Below the pieces are notes generated by a model. That model had not been told where the DNA came from and did no database searches. It worked only from the letters and a program-made list of their open reading frames with translations. The translations under genes and the position numbers were made by a program. A DNA stretch of 64,000 nucleotides from Euglena gracilis. Its lineage: Eukaryota; Euglenida; Euglenophyceae; Euglenales. Numbering within the stretch: position 1 is the first letter of the stretch; each line of letters begins with the position of its first letter. This document shows positions 1 to 10,152 of this stretch, one piece after another. The stretch covers positions 20,446,642 through 20,510,641 of the forward strand of contig CP154954.1 of the NCBI GenBank assembly GCA_039621445.1, read 5' to 3'.

Positions 1-2
1 CC

Positions 3-47
3 GGCGTGGAAGCGGGGGGCAACTTCGGTGCCCCCCGTTTCCACGCC
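3..47. repeat. 19-bp-arm hairpin at edge of block A
   Basis: GGCGTGGAAGCGGGGGGCA pairs with its near-perfect reverse complement around a short loop. The same hairpin lies at 54138-54182, where homology between blocks A and B begins, so it may mark the end of the duplicated block. Confidence 0.8.
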
Positions 48-435
48 AGGGCCCCAAGATGTGGTACCAAAATGGCCCCAAGATGTGGCACCAAACTGGC
101 CCCAAGACTGGCTCAGTGGTTTGGCAGAATTCCGAAAGGTTTTGGCCATTGCGACCACCAGTGGATTGCATATGCAGGCTGTTATTGCAACCTTTCTTCG
201 CTTCATGTTCCATATGTGTTTTGCTTTCTCTTTCAAGCATTCCCTGACAAAAAAAAATTTGTCAGCCAAGGTTCCAAAGGTTTGGAACTTAGGCCCCCCT
301 GGTCACCATTGGCAAGGCTTGTCCCTCATATGGGAAAAGGAAATCTCAAAGCAATTAGTTTGGAGCTTCTTAACTAACCTCTGCGGTGGGTGACACTCTC
401 CGCCGCCTTGTGGGCAAAGCCGTTTTAGCAACTGG

Positions 436-1590
436 GGTTGGCCCAATTCTCTCCCGCCCAGGTGGGCGTGGGTGTTTCCAGAGCAGCCGAAACGGTTGGA
501 ATAGGCTTGCAACAACTCATTCGGAAACTGGACCCACAAACTTGGCAATTCTACAACTGGATTTCCGGAACGCGTTTAATTGCATCGACCAAACGCTGCT
601 ATTAACTGCACAGAGCAGTCCCGTCATTATACAATTATTTGCATTTCGCGTACAGCTCTCCGAGCCCATTATTCTGTGACGGCCAAACACAACAAGGTTG
701 CCCACTGGGACCGGTGAGCTTTGCGATGGGTCTGGAGCCAATTGTGGAAACCATACACCGCTCTGCGGAGCTTTTATGGTCTGTTTGGTACCTTGACGAT
801 GGCCTTCTGGTGGGAGACCCGGAAAGAATTCAGCGGTGCCTACAATTCATCAAAGGCGAATCCGAGCGTGTTGGTATTCAGCTCAATTTGGGAGGGGACC
901 AGCTGCCACCCAGGCGGGCTGCCACGGGGACCTAAAGGTCATTCCCTGAGAACCAAATTTCAGAATAACAGTCTTGGGGGCCCCAATTGACTTCCCAACA
1001 ACACAAGCACACAATGCAGACTCCTGGTCAGAGGCAACCAACAAAATTGAACAGATGGCCGAAACAGTCACACAGTTGGCTGACCCACAACTGGCGCACC
1101 ACTTAATACATTTTTGATTAGACAAGGTTCCCGGGCTGTTTTTAAACAAGTTGTTTAAAACAGATTTTTTTCCTATTTGTAGTGTTTTATTTTTAAAAAA
1201 CACCCTTTTTTAAAACAAAAACCGTTTTTAAACCGTTTTTTTATTCATGAAAAAACAATAACTTTTTTTGCTTTGTTTTAAAGCAAAAAAAAAACGGGAA
1301 CCTTGTGCCTAGACGGCTGCCGCGTAAACCACCTGCTGAGGAATTCGGATTTGTACGGCTGTCAAGACAGCATTGCTGCGTGCTCTGAGGTCATACTGCA
1401 GGCGTTTCAAGACGTTGTTGGTAACAGCCTGTCTGCAGAACAAAGGATGCAAGCTTCACTGCCACTATCAAAAAGGGGCTGCGGTCTGCAGATTCCTGCT
1501 TTGACGCAAATCGCAGCATGCATGGCTGCCCTATGCTCCTTCTTCACAAACGGCCACAGGTTGGTTGCCCCGGCGTATGCGACAACACCT
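436..1590 (+). pseudogene. Non-LTR retrotransposon reverse transcriptase, broken
   Basis: Reverse transcriptase palm and thumb remnants are spread over three frames. About 455-540 reads PAQVGVGVSRAAET, like the first conserved RT block. About 541-600 reads LQLDFRNAFN, motif A with its catalytic Asp. 675-870 reads QQGCPLGPVSFAMG (motif B) and WYLDDGLLVGD (motif C, the second catalytic Asp pair). 965-1113 continues as VLGAPIDFP and ADPQLAHHLI. After an insertion, 1308-1590 gives LDGCRVNHLLRN and MQASLPLSKRGCGLQIP, the usual thumb region. Frameshifts near 540 and 640, a stop after 935 and the insertion at 1124-1304 make it inactive. The family is inferred to be of the restriction-like-endonuclease type, because matching C-terminal pieces lie nearby. 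Confidence 0.85.
1124..1304 (+). mobile_element. 181-bp MITE, AAGGTTCCCG ends, inside RT
   Basis: The insertion starts AAGGTTCCCG and ends CGGGAACCTT, with an A/T-run interior that itself folds. Flanking 10-mers TTGATTAGAC (1114-1123) and GTGCCTAGAC (1305-1314) match at 7 of 10; the copy-B left flank TTGACTAGAC matches at 8 of 10. Keeping only the right flank gives uninterrupted RT codons HHLIHLCLDGCRV, so the insertion point is well fixed. A 10-bp duplication and AAGGTT ends resemble Mutator-like elements; this is inference. There is no coding capacity. Confidence 0.85.
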
Positions 1591-2724
1591 GACAGAGAAA
1601 CTACACTCCCCGTCACCACGGCTCGGCCCCAAGGGCGCCCCACACCACACGGCGCTCGGAGGTTTGGCACGTCTGACGAGGACCCTCGGCCACCAGGGGG
1701 GGGGGGGGTCCCCATTTTGCTGTGGCGAGGGGGTTAGTCCCCCAGGCGGGGTCCACCGTGGCGGACAGCCCGAATTTCCCAAAGGAATATTCATTGGTAT
1801 GGTTCAGCATGCCGTGCCGAGGAGGTCGGCTGACCAGGGGGGGTCCCCATTTTGCCGTGCCGAGGGGGTCCGACCACCAGGGGGGGGGGTGGCTGCCGAA
1901 CCTCCCTCCTGACCGTTGCTCCTTCCGACCCCTCACCGTGGCTGGGGGGAGATGGGCTCGTCAAGGCCGAGGATTACACCCGTGCGGAGCTGGCACCCAT
2001 CCTCCTCATGCCGTGTCACCCTCAGGATTTGGGGCTCACCACTTTTCATGGATCGCCTTTTTCCCGAGGCCATGCTCACCCCAAGGAGCTTTGTCTGCTT
2101 CCACGGGGGCTTACATGGGCGTGACTGTACATTGAGCCACCATGCGCAGGTGCCTCCACGGCGACCTCCCTGTGTTTAGGTGACTGACTGTATGTGTGTA
2201 CTGTACAAAGTAAAACGTCCGTGAGGTAAGATGCGGCAGGGAAGGAGTGAGGGCAAAACCCCGCAACGGTGGTTCTTGCCGCGGTAAGTGTCTCCATCTC
2301 TCTGTTGTCGCTTCTCGTTTTTGCCGCGTGCTGCTCCCCGCGGCTGGTGCTGATGTCATCGACTTGTTTGCTCGCCTGGCGTTCTGGTTCGCTTATCTTC
2401 TTTCTTCTGGCCTTTTGCTTTTACCGTGTGGCGTGCTTTGGTCGTAGCAGCTGCCAAACTTGACTCACCTCAATGCCAAACTTTTAAGGAAAGTGGCTTA
2501 TAAAGAAAATTTCTGCCGAGTGAAGGCAATTTTATGCAAAAAATCAGAAATTGGCCATTCTTGTCACGAATCTCTTTTGGCAGTTTTTGAAACCACCCAT
2601 CCGGATAGTTTTTCTCATTCGTAACCTAAACAAGAGGCGTTGAGATGCTAATTTGCCAAATTTGAGGCATTTGGAGCCTTTTGTGTCCCTCATTGGTGCC
2701 AGTTTATGACATTTTATGGACATA
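1591..2724. other. Repeat block without gene
   Basis: No supported gene. 1690-1890 carries several G8-G12 runs in CCACCAGG-type contexts. 1900-2180 recurs inverted at 21510-22205, and 2192-2724 recurs at about 11028-11560. Open frames here are short and shared only because the DNA is duplicated. Confidence 0.7.
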
Positions 2725-2812
2725 GAGGTGACATAGAGGTAGAGGTGGAGGTGGAGGTGGGTCAGATAGAGGTAGAGGACTTTGACCTCTACCTCTACCT
2801 GACTCAGCACGC
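2725..2812. repeat. GAGGTA / TACCTC inverted microsatellite
   Basis: Imperfect GAGGTA hexamers are followed by TACCTC hexamers, so the tract can fold on itself. Related tracts lie at 10795-10872, 11560-11860, 15352-15377, 47762-47796 and 56860-56935. Confidence 0.8.
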
Positions 2813-3172
2813 ACCGAGCACACACAGCACGCACCGCTGTACATGTTGTACATAGAACGCCCCACGGAGTCCCTCAAGGACAACAATCGACAAATTTTGC
2901 ACAGGGGAAAAAATTGGGGGTAGGGGTCCTTGAGCCCCCCCCCCCCCAATTGAATTGGCTGATTGGGGGTCTGAAGGAGCCCATTAGCCAAATATGGGGG
3001 GGGGTGAGGGTAAAGTGCCAGGGAGGGGGGGGGGGCACATGTGTTGTGCTTTCTTGCCGTTGGATGGCGTGCGTGTGTCGGGACCCAAGGGCTGTTTTGC
3101 TCCATGGATTCATGGGTTAGGGTTAATTTTTATCTTTGGTCGCGAACAGATGGCTACACTGACGTTGGTGGC
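2813..3172. other. Non-coding repeat segment with G/C runs
   Basis: No gene seen. Short C and G runs at 2934-2947, 2997-3004 and 3025-3035 flank a segment that recurs at 12386-12706 and in block B at about 56947-57306. Confidence 0.65.
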
Positions 3173-3345
3173 AAGGTTCCCGTTTTTTTTTGTTTTACAA
3201 CAAAGCAAAAAAAACTTTCATGAGTAAAAAATGGTTTAAAAACGGTTTTTTTATTTTAAAAAAGGGTGTTTTTTTAAAATAAAACACAACAAATAGGAAA
3301 AAAACCTGTTTTAAACAACTTGTATAAAAACAGCCCGGGAACCTT
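3173..3345 (-). mobile_element. AAGGTTCCCG MITE, second copy
   Basis: Same termini as the element at 1124 but in opposite internal orientation: the side with AAACAACTTG is now on the right. It sits between GGTGGC on the left and GGGTGGC on the right, so only about 6 bp is shared and no clean 10-bp duplication is visible. Copies of this same insertion are at 12707-12875 and 57307-57479. Confidence 0.8.
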
Positions 3346-3439
3346 GGGTGGCATATCAAGGAGAGGACATGGGAGACAGGAGTGTGAAGCGGGTATGGTT
3401 CATGTGGAGGGGGTGGGTTAACCAAGGTCGACAGGTGTT

Positions 3440-4049
3440 TACTGGGAATAGGGGAGGTGGCAACCGGCAGATAGGTCAGTGTCATTTGACAGGTTGGTGT
3501 AGAAGCTCCAAACCAGTTGTTTAGAGATTTCTTTGGCCAGGAGTGAGAGTCCTTGCCACACTTCTGCTTGGGTTTGGCGCTGAAGCCAACTCTCCCTTTG
3601 CCCTAACAAGGCTTTAAGGAGAGTGGACATCAGAGAATGGCCTTGCTGCCCCATGCCGCCAAACACAAACGGGGTGAGGCGCCAGCCTCGTCTCGAACAT
3701 GTTGCATCATATTTGCGGTGTTTGTCTCTTCTTGTTTTTCTTGCCAAATGGGAAGTTGTGCGGCACGGCTCAGAGGGTTGCTTGGGGTCTGTGTGTGACG
3801 GTTGGTGACGTCGATGGCGACCGGGCCTTCACTGTCAAGGCGAGGAATGAAGATATCGCCAGGCTGAGAATTGTCATCAGCCCGTTGTTCTTTTTTTGGC
3901 TTGGAATCTGGCGAGTTGAGCCAAGGAGGTGAGGAAGTCTTGGACCGCTGCGTGTCGCGTGTTTCGAACCATTCAGAGCGCGAAAAGGTATTTAGTCCTA
4001 ATTCATGTGACTTTTCTTCTTCTGAGTGTCTATTTTTTTTCGTTGGCAT
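3440..4049 (-). pseudogene. Retroelement C-terminal endonuclease fragment
   Basis: Read on the reverse strand, one frame (4049 down to 3630) carries QPGDIFIPRLDSEGPVAIDVT, matching the PD-(D/E)XK-like core of restriction-like endonucleases of some non-LTR elements: PGD, then about a dozen residues, then AIDVT. A second frame (about 3680 down to 3440) continues with FGGMGQQGHSLM and EVWQGLSLLAKEISKQL, the helical tail after the nuclease in this family. The frame change near 3640 shows decay. It lies opposite to the RT at 436-1590, so the two belong to different insertions. A near-identical copy is at 57573-58183 and part of the tail is at 14740-14956. Confidence 0.8.
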
Positions 4050-4283
4050 TCACCATGTTTTGAAAGCCCCTGGAGGGGTTCAAGTGTGGAGAAGCTGGAA
4101 ATGCTGTTGCCACTGGCCGCAGGTACTGTGGCCGGTGCTGGTATTGCTTTGCGCCTGAAAAGGCCTTGCTTCTGTTTTCTGGGCGCAAAGGCCCCCTATT
4201 CAAGTTGTTTGGTGAAGCATTCAAGTTTGGGTGAAGCCGAAGAAGTTCAAGCAATAACTGAAGTTCAAGAACTATCAAGTTCT

Positions 4284-4430
4284 TGGTGAACTTCACCGGT
4301 GAAGTTCACCGATGGGTTAGGCAGAGGCCCGGGACCCCCCGGTGAACTTTCAAACGGTGAACTTCACCATGGGGGGGGGGGGAGGGGGGTCAAAATGACC
4401 AAAGTCTACTGCCTGATCCCCTGAGGAGTA
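4284..4430. mobile_element. Truncated GTGAACTTCACC foldback element
   Basis: Contains GTGAACTTCACCGGTGAAG, the 'GGTTAGGCAGAGG' joint, a G-run and the CCAAAGTCTACTGCCTGAT end of the family whose full copies are at 10153-10598 and 11931-12385. The left half is missing. Confidence 0.75.
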
Positions 4431-4697
4431 AGTGGACAGACCCCTTGTCAGTCCTGTACCCTCGTATTGCTGCTCGTCCAGAAGGCAAACCTGTGGGGCA
4501 GGTTTCATCAAACAACCACCTCCCCCTGTGGGGTAAGCACACCAACGTTTGCCACAGCCTTTGTACGGCTTCACCACAACACTGCGCACGGTCGGTGGAA
4601 AAACAAAAGCTCTGTCGTTCCACCCAGAAGAACTCTTCGGAAAACGCCCGAGGCACCGCAGCCCCTGCCCCTTTTCAAAGACAAGGCACGGAGGTGT
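4431..4697. other. Conserved repeat segment, no assigned gene
   Basis: This 260-bp segment is kept at 7600-7865, 58565-58831 and 61787-62053. Several frames are open (for example 4467-4778 on the plus strand), but no frame shows a domain I recognise and all copies are duplications, so conservation here is not evidence of coding. Confidence 0.5.
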
Positions 4698-4746
4698 TGG
4701 GGACGCGGGGGGGACGCGGGGGGGTCGCGGGGGGGGACGCGGGGGC
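4698..4746. repeat. GACGCGGGGG array at a duplication joint
   Basis: Four units of GACGCG or GTCGCG followed by 5-7 G. The paralogous segment at 7863 has no array and continues into unrelated sequence, so the array sits at a breakpoint. Confidence 0.85.
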
Positions 4747-5599
4747 ACCACCATTCTAGGGACCATGATCAAAGCTGACGTTTTTTTAAAAAAAAATTAC
4801 TTTGTTTAAAAAAACCAACAAAAAAGTGTTTTTTTTTAAAAAAATGGAAAGTGTGTTTTTTAAAAGAAGTTTTACAACGCAAAAGTCTTGTCCTCTAAAA
4901 AAAAAGGCTCCAAAAACCGGTGCGTTTCCACACCCAAAATGGAGTTTTGTCAAAAATGGCCCGACATTCATCCCAAAAAATGTGATGGTCGATAAGAATA
5001 TCCTACAAAATTCCCTTTCAAAAAAATTCTTTGGAGGCTAGGCGCGCCACTGGGGGGGGGGGTCCGGGACCCCCCTCCCCCCCCCGCGGCCCCTCGGACC
5101 CCCCCCTCCCCACTGTGCCTAGCATAGCCAAGAAAAAGGCATTTTTTTGAGCAAAAATGGCCCAAAAATGGCCAAAAATGACCATTTTTGGACCCGAAAA
5201 TGGGCCGCGCACCGCCCGGCGGCCCTCCCCCCCCCCCTCAGCGGTGTCGGAACAATTTTTTCCCGGGGGGGGGGGGGGCGAGGAACCGACAAAATTTGGA
5301 GCACATCCTTTTTTCCCCGGCGCGAAGGAAGCGCCGAGGAAAATTTTTTTCATGGCACAACCAAAATGTACTTTTTTCTGTCCCCCTGGCCCCGAAGGGG
5401 CCGAGACGCTAACGCCTTTTTTGAAGTCCAATGCTCCAAAAACTTGAGCTAGAAAGCGAAATCATGGGTAGAACCCCTTTGGAAACCTCCCAATTCAACC
5501 CAACTGTCGACTTCGCAACCTGGGGGGGGGGTGAAGAAGCCCCCTCACCCCCCCCCCACCATGCCTAGTCTCCTTTGAAAGGCAGTCTCTAGCAAACTC
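4747..5599. other. Low-complexity repeat DNA, no gene
   Basis: 4778-4910 is alternating T and A runs able to form stems. 5051-5110 is a G-run then C-run near-palindrome around GTCCGGGAC. 5155-5195 repeats AAAATGGCC. 5258-5279 and 5520-5562 hold more G and C runs. The segment recurs three times in block B. Confidence 0.7.
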
Positions 5600-6562
5600 T
5601 ACTACAAAAAAGAGGTGCCGGACGCCGGTTCTGTCCAAAGCCCGGCGTTCCAAACGCCGGTTCCGTCCGAAGGACGGAACCGGCGTTTGGAACGCCGGGC
5701 TTTGGACAGAACCGGCGTCCGACACCTCTTGTTTAAGCCGGCGTTTTAGAGACGCCGGGCTCAGGACAGAACCGGCGTCCCCAACCTTCGGCCAAAGGAC
5801 ACTCCCAGGACCAATCTCCGACCTCTGATCTGCAATGTCACACCACTTTGCACTTCACCAAATTCCGGCGATCGCGAGGGTATTTCTGGCTGTGTCAATC
5901 GTCCAGGTGTAAAATCACCCCTCGATCGAAAGCTCTTTTCATCAGACGACTGGCGATCACCACCAAATTCAGCCACGTCGCCTGGAGCTCTTATTTTCTG
6001 TCAGTGGGGAATCCTAATTTCACAACTCTGGTGCCCCCCAAGGCCCTCAGGTCGTTGATTCGAAGAGGAAAAACGTTTCTGTAAGGTTTATTAAGCATCT
6101 TAAACCAAAAATCACTGAAAATTGCGACAAATTTCGACTCAGATTCTGGCCGATCCGACGATCGCGAGCGTATCTCGGGCTGCGTGCAACGTTAGGGTAC
6201 CAAGTTACCCCTCGATCGAAAGCTCTTTTCAACAGACGACCAGCGGTGCTCATCAGATCTTTCCACGCTGCACGGTACTCTATTTCCAAAACTGGGCCAA
6301 TTTTCACCAAATTTGGATATCCACCCTAGTGGTCCCCAGATGGCAAAATTCATTGTCCTAGATGGTTGAAACACTCATACCAGCACCTTAGGGCCACCTT
6401 TGGGCACTTTTGGTGACATTTTTAGGAATGAAAACCGGACGCCGGGGGCTTTGGACAGAACCGGCGTTCCTAACGCCGGGCTTTAGGACAGAACCGGCGT
6501 CCGGAAGCCCGTGGGGGGGGACGCCGGTTCTGTCCTGAGCCCGGCGTCTCAAACGCCGGCTT
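5600..6562 (+). mobile_element. GC-palindrome element, copy 1 (963 bp)
   Basis: It starts TACTACAAAAAAGAGGTG and ends AAACGCCGGCTT. Its first 130 bases are one long palindrome built of GCCGGCGT/GGACAGAACC words around centre 5671; a second inverted pair joins 5731-5780 to 6514-6562. The inside is a tandem duplication of about 290 bp (from about 5868 and 6159), each half holding CCCCTCGATCGAAAGCTC. The empty site at 62959/62960 reads GCAAACTC then AAAATGGG, matching the flanks here exactly with no target duplication. Other copies are at 18865-19798 and 59733-60737. I cannot match it to a known superfamily. Confidence 0.85.
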
Positions 6563-7099
6563 AAAATGGGAAGATGGCTCTTTGGTATACACCATGATCA
6601 GAATTTCCAGGTGAGAGGATGGGCTGAACGCCATGGGCTGTAAAAAATCGACAAAATGGAAAAGACAACAGGAGATGGGAACGGTGTCAACAAAAAGGAC
6701 ACAAAATGGGAAATGTGTGCAGTGGTTGCAGGGGGACATCCTAGGATTAGCATTGATCATGCCGAACAAATAGGAAATAACAAATGGACACTCTTTGCAT
6801 GGCCAACACCAATTGTCTTCCCGAATCCCATCAACTACAGTGTAAAGAAATGGGAAGCATTCCCTTAGAGACTCGTTAGGTCACGACCTTCACCCATCAC
6901 AAGCGGTAGGGGGGTCCCACGGGACCCCTCCACCCATGCCTGGGCTCCAGCAACTCACATTTTTTGAGGGGCAAGGATAAATTTTTGACTTATCACTTGT
7001 TTTTGCAACGTTCTTTTTCCTTCTCCCCTCTTCTTCGTTTCATCGCATCAAGCATTGCAGAAAAGCCTCTTCAAAAAAAAGGACACCAAGCCACTTGGT
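6563..7099 (+). other. Repeat segment with a shared 70-codon frame
   Basis: A frame from 6656 to 6868 encodes 70 residues (MEKTTGDGNGVNKKDTK start, WPTPIVFPNPINYSVKKW near the end). It is unchanged at 60831-61043 and 63052-63264. No domain is recognised. As the three copies are recent duplicates, identity does not show selection. A longer reverse-strand frame overlaps it. Confidence 0.3.
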
Positions 7100-7149
7100 G
7101 GGGACGCGGGGGGGACGCGGGGGGGGGGGACGCGGGGGGGACGCGGGGG
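7100..7149. repeat. GACGCGGGGG array before tandem unit 2
   Basis: Four GACGCG units with 7-10 G between them, immediately before the unit start at 7161. The first unit at 3991 lacks such an array upstream, so the array marks the joint of the tandem duplication. Confidence 0.85.
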
Positions 7150-7160
7150 CTCAACCCCCA

Positions 7161-7865
7161 TTTAGTCCTAATTCATGTGACTTTTCTTCTTCTGGGTGTC
7201 TATTTTTTTTTGGTCGCATTCACCATGTTTTGAAAGCCCCTGGAGGGGTTCAAGTGTGGAGAAGCTGGAAATGCTGTTGCCACTGGCCGCAGGTACTGTG
7301 GCCGGTGCTGGTATTGCTTTGCGCCTGAAAAGGCCTTGCTTCTGTTTTCTGGGCGCAAAGGCCCCCTATTCAAGTTGTTTGGTGAAGCATTCAAGTTTGG
7401 GTGAAGCCGAAGAAGTTCAAGCAATAACTGAAGTTCAAGAACTATCAAGTTCTTGGTGAACTTCACCGGTGAAGTTCACCGATGGGTTAGGCAGAGGTGG
7501 GGGGCCCGGGACCCCCCGGTGAACTTTCAAACGGTGAACTTCACCATAGGGGGGGGAGGGGGTCAAAATGACCAAAGTCTACTGCCTGATCCCATGAGGA
7601 GTAAGTGGACAGACCCCTTGTCAGTCCTGTACCCTCGTATTGCTGCTCGTCCAGGAGGCAAACCTGTGGGGCAGGTTTCATCAAACAACCACCTCCCCCT
7701 GTGGGGTAAGCACACCAACGTTTGCCACAGCCTTCGTACGGCTTCACCACAACACTGCACACGGTCGGTGGAAAAACAAACGCTCTGTCGTTCCACCCAG
7801 AAGAACTCTTCGGAAAACGCCCGAGGCACCGCAGCCCCTGCCCCTTTTCAAAGACAAGGCACGGA
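7161..7865 (+). repeat. Tandem unit 2, partial
   Basis: Repeats 3991-4690 nearly exactly, including the truncated GTGAACTTCACC foldback at 7455-7600, then leaves the unit at ACGGAGG near 7865. Confidence 0.9.
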
Positions 7866-9393
7866 GGACAGCAGGGTCACGCAGAAAAGGAAGACGCTAC
7901 AAGGCCCAGGCGATACCTCCGCTCGACACGACAAAAGGTCTCGGAAGCCCATGGGGGGCATTTGGCCCGACCAACCTAGCCGGCTGGCAGACCAACCTAG
8001 CCGGGTGGCAGACCAACCTAGCCAGCCAACATGCCGGCTGTCCAGATGTTTGTCCAGATGAAAGCCACTATCGCTAGCCGCCCGGCTATCCAGACCAAAC
8101 AATACGTACGCGCGCTGTGTACGTATTGTGCTAGGGGGACTAAGTTCGTCGGGGCCAAACTTCGCCCGGGTGAATGTTCGGACCTTAGGAGCTCCGGACA
8201 AAAAGATGCCTGCCGGAGGCACCCCCCCCCCCGTAGTGGAGAAGCGGACCACGACCGGCGCGAGCATTCGGTGATGTGTCCTGACCGTCCCCCCAGTCAC
8301 GCAGGGTTCCCCCGGGAAAAAAGGTGCAGAACATTAACTCGCAGGTGTGTTACATTTTCTGCAGAAGCCTGATTTGATCATTTACACAAGGTGCGCCCAA
8401 GGCCTCGCAAAAAAAACCTAAATAAATCCAGCCTGAAAAGCAAAAGGATTTGTTTCAAGGGGGCATAACCCAAAAAAATACAAATAATAATACAGGGGGT
8501 GGCGTGCAGACCAGCAGATTGCACTTACAATGCAAAACCCCAACGGCAGGTTGGTACACCCCTCCCCCCCCCCCTCTCCGAGTGCCTCGCCACGTAGCCG
8601 GACCCCCTCGCCACCGGGATTTTCGCGATTTTTTGAGATTTTCGCGATTTTTTGAGGGAAAATTGCTTGGCCCCCCTTCTCACATAACAGGGCAAAGCAC
8701 AGAACCAGGGAAGAAAACAACATGCAGTGACAATTAAATCTGCACATGGGCCATGGGGGGGCCACCAGTCCAGAGCCAAATGAATGTCGATAGAGAGGCC
8801 AATGGCCCAAAAGCTGGGTGGGGACCACAGCTGCCGGTGGCCACCAGTGGGGACCGATGTGGACCACAGGGACAGGCCACGGGCCAATGAATAAAAATTC
8901 AAGTTACAGCACAAACTGGTACAGTGCACTTGTGGGCTGGCACGGAGAGGTTGGCGGGCTGACAAAACTGTGGCATCTGAGAGGTCCCAGGTGCGGAAGG
9001 AAGGAGATGCGTCGCCTGAATCCATGGGCTTGGACCAGGAGCCACCGGTTTGAGTAGTTGTCAGGTGACAAAATGTCCGAAATTTTTTGTGTTTTGTATT
9101 CACCTCAGGGCTCAATGGGGTCTTGAAATTTTCAAGCGGTTTTCCGCAGTAATACACGGTGGGTAGCACAGCTTCATCCATACGTCTCTTTTGGCCCTCG
9201 CCACAAGGAGAACCTGCTCATGACTCCCTGTGCGCACACAGGGCAGTGGTAGCTATACTGAGGTTGCTGTACAAAGAGATCTTCGGTGACTTGGTGAGAG
9301 GTTACCCCCCCCCCATTATGCACCTCCCCCCGGGAGGCCGAAACTGGGGGGGAGGTACACTGCTTCCATACCAACCCGCTACAATTCTCTGTA
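7866..9393. other. Unique spacer, no convincing gene
   Basis: Contains three 21-bp repeats of GACCAACCTAGCCGG at 7971-8031, a small palindrome AATACGTAC/GTACGTATT at 8101-8129, and a fragment of the CTCGCCACG element at 8545-8680. A 218-codon reverse-strand frame (8525-9181) is long, but it crosses that repeat and shows no domain, so I do not call it a gene. Confidence 0.5.
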
Positions 9394-9495
9394 GTGACTC
9401 CAGATGAATGCTCACAACACTGGTGGCAACAGGAACTCACCAAATCCTCAATTGACAATTTGCTCGCCAAACTGCCCCCCAGGGATCAAGCCCGT

Positions 9496-9715
9496 TTGCT
9501 GGGGGTGTTCCCCCCCCACCCCCCCGCCCCCCCCCCCCCCCGCGTCCCCCCTGCATCCCGGATTTTGGCCGGGTACATTTTTTCGGTCGACTAAAGGAAA
9601 AGTACACACAAATTTTGTTGACGCCAAAGAAAACGAGTGGGGCCAGTTGGGCAATTCCCCCGCCCCCCGCGTCCCCCCCCCGCGCAGTGGTTTCGGTCAC
9701 GGTTGGATGGCATCC
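9496..9715. mobile_element. CGCGTCCCCC insertion in the retroelement
   Basis: C-runs with CCGCGTCCCCCC at both ends (9510-9555 and 9660-9685) interrupt a protein that resumes on the far side. The motif is the complement of the GACGCGGGGG arrays in blocks A and B. Exact borders are uncertain. Confidence 0.55.
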
Positions 9716-10152
9716 CCTCCCAACTTCGCGAACCACTGCATAATCAAACCAGTTGACTACTGCCTGGGCCCGAAATGGTGGCTGGGCTTGCAAATATCCC
9801 CGACTTCACCTGATGCACTTTGTGAAGGCTGCCAAAGTGCGGTGGATCCGTTCGGGGATCACTGGATGTGCTGCATCCGGAACAACTTCTCTCTGCGCCA
9901 CAACGCCGTACAGGACGCTCTTTTCACACTTTTGTCCAACACCGGCCAAGGGGTACAGAGGGAGGTCCCAGTTCCAAATCAACCCGATGGCAGTCTACGC
10001 CCTCCTGACCTGTTGTTGGCCAGTTGGCAAGATGGTCAACCAACAGCAGTCGACATTACAATTTGCCATTGCTGGCAAGCTTCAGAAAGAACAGCATCGA
10101 GAGAGCTTTGGCGCATATTCCTAAAGAGAAAAGAGACCAGCAAGCGCCTCAA

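Larger units (their letters stand above)
3991..7160 (+). repeat. Tandem unit 1 of block A (3170 bp)
   Basis: The segment starting TTTAGTCCTAATTCATG at 3991 starts again at 7161. In block B the starts are 58125, 61338 and 63548, giving units of 3213 and 2210 bp. The 1003-bp difference is accounted for by loss of the GC-palindrome element from the second B unit. Confidence 0.9.
1..7865 (+). repeat. Segmental duplication, copy A
   Basis: This whole interval recurs from 54136 onward with an almost constant offset of 54134-54135, differing mainly in homopolymer lengths and scattered substitutions. It contains an RT pseudogene, two AAGGTTCCCG mini-elements, a reverse-strand endonuclease fragment, a tandem unit starting at 3991 and again at 7161, and a GC-palindrome element. 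The match starts at the window edge, so the true left border may lie outside. Rightward the second tandem unit leaves the shared sequence near 7865, where the other units carry a GACGCGGG array. Near-identity suggests a recent duplication, or two alleles or misjoined contigs in the assembly. Confidence 0.93.

Noticed and set aside
1303-2135. Continuous Pro/Gly-rich frames after the RT thumb
   Set aside because: The composition follows G-runs, and frames change wherever run length changes between copies.
5600-6562. Helitron assignment for the GC-palindrome element
   Set aside because: A hairpin close to the end and TC near the start are suggestive, but the terminus CTTAA does not fit CTRR, insertion is not between A and T, and no Rep/helicase is present.
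7453-8061. 202-codon plus-strand frame at the end of block A
   Set aside because: It runs from a foldback palindrome across the point where block homology ends, so it joins two unrelated sequences.
8525-9181. 218-codon reverse-strand frame
   Set aside because: It crosses a repeat fragment at 8545-8680, has no recognised domain, and lacks splice or start support.
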